DNA of 64,000 nucleotides from Prosopocoilus inquinatus (taxonomy: Eukaryota > Arthropoda > Insecta > Coleoptera > Lucanidae), in the NCBI GenBank assembly GCA_036172665.1, contig CM069876.1:42005001-42069000 (forward strand), in the 5' to 3' direction. Of the stretch, positions 34,957 through 45,764 are shown piece after piece. A program made the translations under genes and the position numbers. The number at the start of each line of letters is the position of its first letter. The first letter of the stretch is position 1. Below the pieces are notes generated by a model. That model searched no databases, was not told where the DNA came from, and worked only from the letters and a program-made list of their open reading frames with translations.

Positions 34957-37900
34957 ATGTTTCTCACGATACTTCTAGCATCTTTAATCGTCTTAGTTCT
35001 TTTGTACGTGGTCAAACAATGGCAAAGCTTTAAGCTAACCGAACACATACCCGGACCCGCACCTTTACCATTCATTGGGAATGTTTTGGAGTTTGGAACT
35101 GATCCAAAAGGTAGGTAAACGAAGGGTACACGACTTTTTGAATTAATTGTTAAAGCTGAAAGATAACACTACTGATCTCTTTTCTGCAGCAATGAAAATT
35201 TGCCATTATAATTTTTACAAGGTGTGGCCTAAAAGTTTTTTTGTTACTCTTCGTTTCGTCACCCTTGTTCAAAACTGTGCAAGACACCAGAGCCACTTAG
35301 GCCCAGTTTTTTTCTTTAGATTTTGATTATCAAGGTATTTCGGTTGCGGTAATTTTTTTGTTTAGTTTAAATCCATTACAATCGTTAACCGGGACTTACT
35401 GATATAAGCAAATATCGGATGAAAGTATGGAACTCAATGTCATTCTCATAAGCGGCCCATATAGCAGGCGGTTACCCGATCGCGTACTTTGCGTTTGTTA
35501 TCGCGCATTCATCGCTTTAATAGCCCGGCGCTCATGAACTGGCGGTGAGCGTGCGCGTTGCATTCAAGAGACGAAATGGTCGTGAATATCCATACATATA
35601 TCCTAAGATTGGATATAAGGTGTTGTCAATAACTAGTCAAATCTTGCAGACCTTTTGAAGAACCTTCAGAGGCTGACGAAGACGTACGGAGATGTGGTCC
35701 GCTTGTATATTGGATCACAAACTAGTATATTATTAACAAATCCTAAATATATAGCACAGGTGTTCACAGCAGCTGATACTTACTACAAAGGGGACCTGTA
35801 CAAAATAGCGCAGCCTTTGTTAGGCGAAGGTTTACTTACTTCTTCAGGTATTCAAGGTTTTATTATTATTTCCTTAATTAACGCAATCATACGCCTGAAC
35901 GGTCCAGTGGTAAGGGGCCGGCCTTGCAATCGTAAGGTCGTGGGTTCGCACCCGCTCGAGATACTTCTCGGGGGTCGTTACTCACTTCTCAGGTACCCTT
36001 CATTGTTGGGGAGAAAATTCGACACTGCTTCCCCTTCAACGGCGAGGAGGTTTGGAAGTAACAAAGCCACGGAACACTTTACACACACAAAAATACACTT
36101 CCGCTCCTGAGGTCCTGACAAGTCAATGAGTTAGGCAAACACCACAGAAAAAAAATCACTTTACAGGCGAAAAATGGATTAGACACAGAAGAATTTTGAA
36201 CTCGGCGTTCAGCAATGAACAGCTCGCAAAATACGTGGTAACTTTTAACACCGCCGCAAATACTCTTGTGGATCAACTAAAGGAATTAAGTCACCTCGAA
36301 TATGTGGATATTACCGATCCTGTATCCGCTTTAACGTTCTTTAACGTGTGCAGTAAGTGTCTTTTCTTCGCCCTCAACTTTCAACCAATTCGAGAAATTA
36401 TTTTTGCAGAAACCGCAACCGGCTTGGACATAACAGAAAACAAAGAATATCACGATTGTTTGAACAAGCTGACCGAACTTATACTCAACAGGTATAAGTC
36501 GCCTTTGAAGATGTCCGATTTTCTGTTTCGCTTCACCAATGACTACCGTGAAACGAAAAGGTGCGCCAAATTCGTAAACGATTTCGTCAGGGGTGTGATC
36601 GAAAGGCGCAAGCAAGAATTCTCTGATTTGAAGAAGAATGAAGACGAGGGGTATTCGACGATTTTGGATGAAATGTTCAGAACGTTAGGAGAAGACGTAC
36701 TCACTGACGATGAGATATTGGACCAAATGAAGACTTTCGTGTTTGCTGTACGTTTCGTATTATCTCGACAAATTGACTTGATGAAGATCTGATCGATTTG
36801 CAGGGATCTGACACCACGGGGACCGCCCTCAGCTTTGCCATTTACGAATTGGCTAAACACCCTGATGTTCAGGCAAAGATTTTAGAGGAAATCAAGTGCG
36901 ATTTAGGTACAGATTTGAAGGACGACATACGTTTTGAGCAGCTGCACGTGTTAAAATATACCGAATGCGTCTTGAAGGAAGTCATGAGGCTTTATGCCCC
37001 TGCAATTTGGGTTACCAGAGTTCTCCCAAATGATATATATTTTGGTAAATTATTTTCGCAAACGGTGCACGCAGGTATCTAACGCCCATAATTCTCTGAA
37101 TCTAGATGATCTTTATGTACCCGCAAATACGCTAGCCCTCGTATTCATTTATGGTCTGCATCATTCTGAGAAGCTTTATGAAAATCCAGAGAAATTTGAC
37201 CCTGACAGGTTTCTTCCGGAAAATTGTGAAAATCGAGATGCGCAGTCATTTATTCCCTTCATTTCTGGAGCTAGAACGTGTATAGGTAAATTCAGTATTT
37301 AAGTACAGTAGACTCCCGATTATCCTATAACTGTCGACTATAAAAAAAGACCCAGACAATTCCTAGAAGTTAAAATCGTGCTTTTATTATTCTATTGCTT
37401 TTAATACGTAGTTAAAATGAACCTAACAATATGGGCGGTATTCTCATCTTATTATTAAAGTCGCCTTTAAGTTAAATTGTGATTAAAATAAACAAGAGAC
37501 TACATAGCTTTTACGTCGCTTTAATGTGTAAGAGAGTGACACCTCTATTTCTCATGGCAACGCCCGTAAGCTCTCTTTTTTGTTCTTGTTTCCTTTTTCA
37601 ACTCTGACGCCAAAATTTCACCCCCTCTTGACCCAAAAGCAAATTTTAAAACTACTTCGACAAATAGGCGCTGCTTTAGTCCCATTTAAAGCGTCCTCCT
37701 CTTATTTTCTTTCATGTATCCAAAAATTACCCCCCCACCCCGCGCCATCAAGTTGACAATTATGTATCGGCTGGTCCTCTGATCCTCTCAGTTTTTGAAA
37801 TTCTAAAACCTTTAACATATCAAAACCCTCCCAATGTTAGTGTGCTGCTTCCTATCTCTAAATTAAAAAAAAAACTAAACGAAGCAAATTTTCTCTTCGT

Positions 37901-38629
37901 TGCATATAATATGATATTTGTCTAAGGCTAACATGTCTTGACAATTAAGCGTGACGATTTCTTACGTACTTAAAACCAATACAAAAGGCAAAATTCTGAA
38001 GTGTCTACTTCAAGTAGTGTTATTCAGAATTTATGACTCCAGCTAAGGTATTTTGTAAATCTTTCAAAAACGGCAATTATCCGAACCCGCCTCTTTCCGC
38101 TTACCACTTACTATCGTGAAATTCCGAGAATCCAGATGTTTGTTTAATTTTTTCAATCAGACGAAAACACGATTTTTATTTACAAGCAAATTCGCGACCG
38201 CCTAAAGCTAGATCGTTTCTTGTTTATTTTAATCACAACTTTAGTTGTGAGTTGACTTTAATTATGAGATGAAAATATGGACCGCCGATGTATTATATAC
38301 TTGTTTTATTTACAGTTAATAATTTTATTTAATTAAAAAAAAAACTTCTTATTATCCGACTTTTTCGATCATCCAGCCTATCTTCGGTCTACTTCAAGTC
38401 GGATAATCGGGAGTCTACTGTATGTATAATAGGTATGCCATCTCTGATAATTTGTTTATAACGAATTCCAGGACAAAAATTTGCCATGCTGGAAGCGAAA
38501 TTGAGCTTGGCAAAAGTAATTCGTAATTTCGAGATAGCCCAACATCCCAATCATGAACCGGTTCTGGTCGTATCGGGCACTCTTAAGTCGGAGAATGGAC
38601 TTCCGGTTAAATTAAAACCTAGGCAATAA
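34957..38629 (+). CDS. Clan-4 cytochrome P450 (GSDT type), complete
   Basis: Exons 34957-35110, 35650-35847, 36167-36352, 36410-36747, 36804-37044, 37106-37285, 38472-38629; 1455 nt, 484 residues. Anchor then IPGPAPLPFIG; helix C WIRHR; helix I FAGSDTTGTA; helix K KEVMR; meander FDPDRFLPEN; heme loop FISGARTCIG. Two introns have been enlarged by mobile elements: intron 2 by a tRNA-derived SINE (35895-36100) and intron 6 by a 1.1-kb pogo-like element (37306-38420). Splice sites around both remain standard, so the gene is predicted to be live despite separating the heme loop from exon 7 by 1.2 kb. Confidence 0.92.
35895..36100 (+). repeat. tRNA-derived SINE, copy 1
   Basis: The head has a pol III box A (TCCAGTGGTAAGGGGCC, about 35903) and box B (GGGTTCGCACCC, 35942-35953). 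The body contains GACACTGCTTCCCCTTCAAC and GGCGAGGAGGTTT and ends near ACACACACAAAAATACAC. A second copy of the body is at 55199-55349. Lies in intron 2 of the P450 at 34957, same strand. Confidence 0.75.
37306..38420. mobile_element. pogo/Tigger-like non-autonomous transposon
   Basis: Ends CAGTAGACTCCCGATTATCC (left) and GGATAATCGGGAGTCTACTG (right) are perfect inverted repeats of 20 bp and are flanked by TA on both sides (37304-37305, 38421-38422), the Tc1/mariner-class target duplication. The termini match the style of pogo elements. The interior (1.1 kb) shows no transposase frame. It occupies intron 6 of a P450. Confidence 0.85.
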
Positions 38630-38872
38630 CCAAAATAATGTATTCAGAATCGTTGTACTAATATGTAATAAAGCAGTACATATCTAATATTATTATTATT
38701 ATGATGAGATTATTAAAAATTTCTTGCGATTAATAGTGATGTAGCGCATTCTCCTTTGCACAGCCTAATTAAATTCAATTAAATTAATTAAATTAAAACA
38801 ACTTTAAAGCTGGCAGTTTCCGGTTTTAATTTATCCAAATTTATAGATGCTGGAACGATAAACTGATAGGAG

Positions 38873-38880
38873 TATAAAAA
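38873..38880 (+). promoter_or_regulatory. TATA box candidate for the P450 at 39077
   Basis: TATAAAAA is followed after about 20 bp by GAGTTCAGCTTG, a fair initiator match, giving a 5' untranslated region of about 185 nt. The sequence just downstream (TTTATCTCATGCATGAAC) resembles the module found upstream of the 25-32 kb array. Confidence 0.5.
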
Positions 38881-39076
38881 GTCCAACGAGTTCAGCTTGT
38901 TTTGTTTATCTCATGCATGAACTATCAGTGACTTGGCGGATTTTTTTGCTTATACTTCTGAGTTCTGCAGAGCTTCTGCAGTGTCACGGCGTGCCTTTTA
39001 AAACACCTTCTGCTTCTGTTCTGGCCACACATCAATTTTCAAAATTAGTGAGACAGTTAATTAAACAAAGAAGAAA

Positions 39077-41844
39077 ATGATTTTCGCCGTACTTGTGGTC
39101 TCGTTAATTGCATTGACGTTTTTGTTTGTGGTGAAGCAGAGGAAAATTTTTAAACTGACCGAACACATACCAGGACCTACACCTTTACCATTCATCGGGA
39201 ACGTCCTGGAATTAGGGACTACCACAGAAGGTATGTAAGGTACAAATTGTTTTTCTTTCCAAGTGAAGTTTGTACAATTTGTAACTAATCTCAGAAAACG
39301 GTGGTTGTAGATAGTTGTTGGGACTGAAGGTTTGTTCTAACAGCTCTTCTTCTTGATTGGTTCAGAAACGTCCAAATTGTGTCAAAACCGTCAGTTCAAG
39401 GGGCAACTTATTTCCTATTGGAACAACCCTTACACATAAGTATTCAGATAACAAGATCTCTAATTTTTTTGTAAGAAAATATTCTATCGGAACTGAGGGC
39501 TGAAACTGTCATTCCTTCTCGACATTGAGACCATGTGGTTGCATGTGTATTTTTTCAGAAAGTGATTCACTGCAATTTTATGGGGGTGTAAAGAAAGACG
39601 TCTGGTTATTAAAAACTTCTTTGGCAACCCAAATTCTAAAACTTGGCAAGATTCATAATCGACTGAGTTAAAAGAGGAAGAAGAGTCACGTGTCATCATT
39701 TCGGGTGCACTTTTAGTTTGGTCTTCATCTAGTCTTGATGCCTCCATCAAATTTTATTTTTGTTCAAGTTGTTAGCCTCGAATCATGACCTTCAAGAAAA
39801 ACGGAAATCATGACCCTCAAATAAAACGTCTGTGGTTTGGTTTTTGTTTGCTTGAAAAACGACATCTACCTTTTTGTTTTCATTTTCATTCATTGAACCA
39901 ATAGCATCCGAAAGGCTTCGCCAAGACAAATCCGATGAGTTAGGTGGGCGAAGCTGCTATCCATCCTCAATGAATGGATAACATTTTCTGATCACTATGA
40001 ACGTGTTACAGACCTCTTCCATAATCTTCAGAGATTGACGAAGACCTACGGAGGCATAGTTCGCTTGTGCGTTGGATCTCAACTTAACATAATGCTAACG
40101 GATCCCAAATACATCGCGCAGGTTTTAACGCCAACGGATAATTCTTATAAAGGTGACTTGTATAAAATCATAGAGCCTTTGATGGGCGATGGATTACTTA
40201 CTTCATCAGGTATGCAGAAGAAACTTGGCTTAATGTCGATTGACAAATTCCTTTTTTCTTGAGAAAGGTGAAAAATGGGTTAGGCAGAGGAGGATTCTGG
40301 CTTCGACTTTCAGCAACAAGCAACTAACGAAATACGTGGTTGCTTTCAACGGCGCGGCAGACAGACTTGTGGATCAACTGAAGGAACTGTCCCACCAGGA
40401 ATATGTGGACGTTGCCGATCCAGTTTTCGCCTACACTTTATACTCCTTGTGCAGTGAGTCTTTGGATTTTGCCGTAATTACCCGCCAGCCAAACAAAAAT
40501 TCCTATTGCAGGAACGGTGATGGAAGTCGACCTAACGGAAACAACGGAATACCACCACTACGCAAATGAAATTACCCAACTTTTCTTCCAACGATACATG
40601 TCGCCAATTAAAATGTCCGATTTCTTCTACCGTTTTACCCAAGACTACCGCGACACGAAAAGATGTGCCCAATCCATTGATGATTTTGTAAAGAAGGTGA
40701 TCAAAAGGCGTATGCAGGAGTACGCCACCATGGGCAGTAACGTGAAATACTCATCGATGTTGGACGAAATGTTAAGGTTGTCGGGGGATGACGTTTTGAC
40801 CGAACGGGAAATACGGGATCAAGTTAAGACGTTCATTTTTGCAGTACGTTTCTATCGAATCCAATCCGGAAGCATCAACACTCTTTGATTTTTAGGGGTC
40901 TGACACTGTTGGAGTTACTCTCTGCTTCGCCATGTATGAATTAAGCAGACATCAGAATATTCAAGCGAAGATCTTGGAGGAAATCGAGTGTTTCCTGGGG
41001 AGCGACGTGAACGAGGAGATAAATTTCGACGACTTGCACAATTTGAAGTATACGGAATGCGTTCTGAAGGAAACCATGAGGCTTTACGCGCCTGCAATTT
41101 TCGTTACGAGAATACTGCCAAGCAAGACGTATTTCGGTAAGGTCGTTTTACCACCAAATGATCAGTTAATCAGTTAATAAGTATTTCAGATGACATTTGC
41201 GTGCCAGCCAACACTGTGGCCATGATAAATATCTACGGACTTCATAAATCAGAGAAAATCTATCCTAATCCGGACTTATTCGATCCAGACAGGTTTCTCC
41301 CAGAAAATTCTAGGGATCGGCATGCCTATTCGTTTATTCCGTTTGCCGCAGGAGCCAGGACTTGCATTGGTAAATTGACTACGCGGTTTTCCTTTTGGTT
41401 TTCCCCTCTTGTCAAATGGCTTTCCTATTTGACATACGAGATGACGTTCCCGAAACTAGAAAGTGATTTAACAAATTGAGAAACCAATAGCATTTTCCAC
41501 AGAGCACTTTGAGAATATTTCCATCCTCTGCTCATACATGAGGTTAAAGCAAGATGGACATATCCTTGAGAGCACTCCCGAGCAATCAGACCAAAAGGCT
41601 ATTGACTGACAAAAGGGGAAAATCAAAAGTATAATATTGTTATTGCTATTGACGTTATAAATTGTTGATTTAAGGACAAAAATTCGCCATGTTGGAGGCC
41701 AAATTGACCTTGGTGAAAATCATCCGTAATTTTGAGATAAGCAAACAGCCAGGATACGAACCGAAACTTGTTGCAACTGGTACTCTGAAGTCAACAAATG
41801 GATTTCAAGTCAAGCTAAAACCTAGGGTGTCATCAGCTGCATAA
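39077..41844 (+). CDS. Clan-4 cytochrome P450 (GSDT type), complete
   Basis: Exons 39077-39230, 40012-40209, 40268-40453, 40512-40843, 40896-41136, 41190-41369, 41675-41844; 1461 nt, 486 residues. Anchor then IPGPTPLPFIG; helix C WVRQR; helix [11 protein letters not shown]; helix K KETMR; meander FDPDRFLPEN; heme loop FAAGARTCIG. Intron 6 contains a 238-bp MITE. Intron 1 (780 nt) holds an inverted repeat around 39889-39974 (TTCATTCATTGA with TCAATGAATGGA). A recognisable TATA box lies about 200 bp upstream. Closest relatives here by motif are the genes at 34957 and 24973. Confidence 0.93.
41392..41629. mobile_element. MITE, copy 2 of a local family
   Basis: Ends CTTTTGGTTTTCCCCTCTTG and GACAAAAGGGGAAAATCAAAAG-type right end (inverted repeats of about 20 bp). 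In intron 6 of the P450 at 39077. Same family as 12193-12426. Confidence 0.65.
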
Positions 41845-42455
41845 TTTGCTCGCCGAAAGACAAATGTATTCAGAATAATGGGCAAATGGTTTAAATAATA
41901 AACAACTAAGGAAAACGCTTACTCTTTTGGTTGCTGTCGAAGACACTTACCTGGAACAAAAAAGAAATATTAGAATTCTGTGAAAAATTTTATAGTCACA
42001 TTTTATAAAAAGATATTTTTATTATAGATATATTCTCATTATATAAGAGGGATAAGTTTCCACAAAACCTTCTTGTTTAAGAATGGCAACCATTGTTATT
42101 AACGAGATTAAGGTGAAAGGAATTTGCAATGCATTTCAAATCGTTTTACGCCTGTTTTTCAGGACTGTGCACTTATTCTGAAAGACCCTGTATCATTGAA
42201 TAAAAACAATTAATTTAAAATTAACTCGAGAACGTTATTTGATTACGCAATTGTTGCCAAACATCGTTATCGTTTCGACGGAGTCAGTATAATACGCGTG
42301 TTTTCAAATAAACAAGAGTAACTTCATTCAATAAATTATATTAATTTAAAAACATTTAATTTTGTTTTCAAAATGTGAACTTGAACTCTGCCAAGCAAGA
42401 GACTGCGTAAAAGGAAGAACTTGTCAAGCGTATCAATTTCTAATTATTACAACTC

Positions 42456-42570
42456 TCCTTTTTTTGTTTTCTTATTTCCTTTCCTATTTGACATAGGAAT
42501 TAATAATTCTGAACTTGGAAGATCATTTAACATTTTTGGGAACATTATTGGTAAAAGGAGAAAACCAATA
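42456..42570. mobile_element. MITE, copy 3 (partial)
   Basis: Shares TCCTATTTGACATA and a GATCATTTAACA-like string with copy 2, and ends in TAAAAGGAGAAAACCAAT. Intergenic. The remainder of 41845-42932 shows no gene; near 42190 an AGACCCTGTAT string may mark another repeat end. Confidence 0.5.
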
Positions 42571-42866
42571 CAGTATAAATAAGTGTTTGATTTATTCGTT
42601 AAGGGAGACAGTATTAAAATAAAAAATCGTAATTTACTGATTTATAGATTTTTACTAAATGAAAGTTATTATTGATGTTTATCAATACATGGATGCACTT
42701 TTGAACTCTACTTTCCCAACTGACAAAGAGACTGCATCAAGTCAAGGCGGGAGCAGTTCGTTTTTCTTTTGAGGTTCACAAAAACAACCGCATATTTTGA
42801 AGCCTTGCGAGCAAAACAAATCTTCGCAAAAAAGCCAATTCCTTGACCTCTTGGATGATGGGTTGT

Positions 42867-42873
42867 TATAAAA
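42867..42873 (+). promoter_or_regulatory. TATA box candidate for the P450 at 42933
   Basis: TATAAAA lies 66 bp before the ATG with an initiator-like TTCATTGC about 25 bp further on, giving a short leader of roughly 40 nt. Confidence 0.5.
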
Positions 42874-42932
42874 CCAATCACACCGAATCACTTCATTGCA
42901 CTTTTAATAAAACACGATAGTGCAAGGCAAAC

Positions 42933-44968
42933 ATGATTTTCATTTTGATTTTCATCACCCTAGCATTGCTTCTGCTTTATTGCTTGGATGAGCGAAACAA
43001 AGACATTGAAGGAATACGAAAGATTCCGGGACCTCCGACTCTGCCTTTCATTGGAAACTTGCTGGAGCTCTTCACCAACAGCGTTGGTAAGTTAAACAAT
43101 CAGATTAAATTATTTATTTGAAAAATAAAAAGCTTAGAACCGGTGTTTTAACTTTTATCTCTGTCTTGTGATATTCTTAGAAACCAATATTCAACAACGT
43201 CTTCGGGGATTTTTGGGGGCGGATAAATGTAAAAGGTTACGTATGGGATGACTTAATAAGATATTTTAGAATGATGCAATTCATTGTAAATACTATCATG
43301 TAATGTCATTATCAAATTGTTTGCATTTAAATATTGACCTCAGGTCAAGAACAAAAAGCGTTTGAGATTTGCTTGTTTGATTAGGTACATATAGTTTAAT
43401 ATGCATGCATCAATCTAAATACAATAGACCCCCTCTACATAATCCTCAGGTTTATACAAGAATTTGAATAGACTGGTGTTAAAGTATGGGTCGATAGTCA
43501 AGCTATGGTTTGGTTCGGAATTATACCTTCTGATTACCGAGCCGGAGTACGTGGGTCAAATTTTAGCAATGACCGACACGAAGAAGGCCACCATCACCAA
43601 ATTCTTCCAGTCAGTATTCGGAGACGGTTTGGTATCGAGTACAGGTGAAACTAACTACAAGAAGAAGAAGGCATTTTATGAAAACTATTTTTTTTGTGTA
43701 AAGGAGAAATATGGAAGAAACACAGAAGAATCATCTCGCCCTCATTTAACAACCGGGCAGTAGCAGGATACGCTGCTACTTTCAATCGAAACGTCAATCT
43801 TCTAGTCAACCAATTAAAGGACTTCACAGAACTGGATTCCGCGGACATCACCGAACGAATTTGGGATTGTTCGCTTAACACCATAATAGACGCCGTGATG
43901 CCGTTGAGCAAAGAAGAAAAGGCCCAGTACATGGAAGCCCTCGAATGGTTACTTAAGAATAGTATTAGAAGAACCTTTTCTTGCTTCAGCAGATTCGATT
44001 TCATCTACAAGTACACCCCCCAGTACAAACAAGAGATGCGTTACGCGGCAGTTCTCGACGCCCTCTTGGATTCGGCCATTGCAAAGCGTCGAGAGGGAAA
44101 AGTGGAAACTGAAAATTTGAAATTCATTGATTACCTTCTGAGGATGGCCGAGGAAGAAGAGAATGCGTTTACCGATCAAACTCTAAAGGCCCAATTGAAG
44201 ACCTTCATTCTTGCGGTAGGTACGGATACCCCCCAAAAGAAGTCTTGGTTTTTAACGCTACAATTACAGGGTATGGACACCATCGCCAGCACCATTCAAT
44301 TCGCAGTGTTCGAATTGGGGAATCATCCCGAAATTCAAACGAAAATCCTTGAAGAAACCAATTCTGTTTTGGGGGATGAAGACGCAAACGCCGACTTGTC
44401 CCATAGCGACTTGGAAGAACTCAAGTACACTGAAGCTGTTTGCAACGAGACGTTGAGGATGTACGCCCCCATCCATTTCCTAGAAAGAAATCTGACCAAA
44501 AGCACCACTCTAGGTAAGACTATTAAAGCTGGAATGATTGAGCTACCCCTATTTCGTAGGAGACTATGAGGTACCTGCTGGTACGACTGTGTTTATATTC
44601 ATCAGCGCCATCCATAATTCCCAACTTCACTTCCCTGAATCGGAATCCTTCAGGCCTGAGCGTTTCCTCCCGGAAAATATCGGGAGTATTCCTGCACACT
44701 CGTTTATTCCGTTTGGTTCTGGGCCCAGGATTTGTTTGGGTATGCAAAAGGCGAGAAAGCGATTGCCTTTCTTTTTAAATACGTGTTGTCTTTAGGTAAA
44801 AAATTTGGCATAACCGAGGCTAAACTCATGCTGGCGAAAATAGTTCGGAATTTCGAATTGCGTCCGGCTCAACCGGAACACAAATTAATACTGTCTATGT
44901 CTGGGACCTTGAAATCGGACAACGGGATTAAAATTCAGATAAGAAAGAGGGAAAGCAAAGGAAGATAA
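42933..44968 (+). CDS. Clan-4 cytochrome P450 (GMDT type), complete, one intron lost
   Basis: Exons 42933-43086, 43450-43644, 43704-44215, 44270-44513, 44560-44739, 44796-44968; 1458 nt, 485 residues. Anchor then IPGPPTLPFIG; helix C WKKHR; helix I LAGMDTIAST; helix K NETLR (ExxR kept); meander FRPERFLPEN; heme loop FGSGPRICLG. Exons 3 and 4 are fused: the intron that all intact full-length relatives have after the SLN..C region is absent with no length change, a precise intron loss. The next intron (44216-44269) is 54 nt, divisible by three and free of stops, so retention would add 18 residues right before the catalytic GMDT. Sister of the gene at 21698. Confidence 0.92.
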
Positions 44969-45764
44969 TTGGACCAAGACAGAGACTGGGTCGATGTGAA
45001 AAAGAAAATGATTATTTCTACCAAATAAATTATATTCTCCAGACTAACTTCCTTTTATATTTTAACATTCTTACAATTTACCATTTGTTGTAATAAAGAA
45101 ATTAATTCTGTGGTTACTACGATTTTAATTTTATTTGAGTCCAGTCCAAGAAGACGTTAGTAGATTGCATCTTTTTACTGATATACTCAACAGATGGCAT
45201 CAATTACAAATGCAATCATTTATTGACGTCTTAGTGACAATCATAATTCTAGTTTTCAATCTAAATATGAAAAATGAATCATGTTTAAATTAATTACTAC
45301 TTGAAGATGTCGAAGCTTGATTAGTTCATGAATATGGCAATATACGTATATCATAGATAGGCAACACGTTAATCACAATAACACGCTGGACTGCCTAATT
45401 TTAAGGCGTCAGGATTTAAAATAAACAGGCGGTATATCACTCTCTAAAATGTAATACCGACATTATCATAATGTTTTAATGTATATTAGACTTTCTTAGC
45501 CATGTAAAATAAAGTTTTTTTTTTTAATTGTAACCTTAAATACCTGTTTAGGTAAAATTAGTATCACTGATACCAAACAAATTATGATTGAAGGTGAAAC
45601 TCTCACATCAGCAGGTAATTTATTCTTGTCATAAAAAAAAATAAGACATAAATAACGCATTAAGTCTTACATAAAAATTAACCAAACCTGCTTAAGTGTA
45701 CTCGCTAGTAAATATGTTAAACCCAACGAGTCGAAATGTGCGTTTCGCTTACAACAATTAGAAA
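44969..45764. other. Intergenic spacer
   Basis: Poly(A) signal of the upstream gene near 45024 (AATAAA). No gene, repeat or motif with clear structure is seen up to the next start codon. Confidence 0.4.

Noticed and set aside
35901..35955. A genuine tRNA gene
   Set aside because: Box A and B are present but the body continues into a repeat found again at 55199-55349, so it is a SINE head.
39484..39750. An 88-residue frame on the - strand in intron 1 of the P450 at 39077
   Set aside because: Low complexity, no recognisable motif; judged a chance frame or repeat remnant.
43694..44569. A 291-residue uninterrupted reading frame that looks like a single long exon
   Set aside because: It is exons 3+4 (fused by intron loss) plus a stopless 54-nt intron and exon 5; paralogs place splice sites at 44215/44270 with good GT-AG signals.
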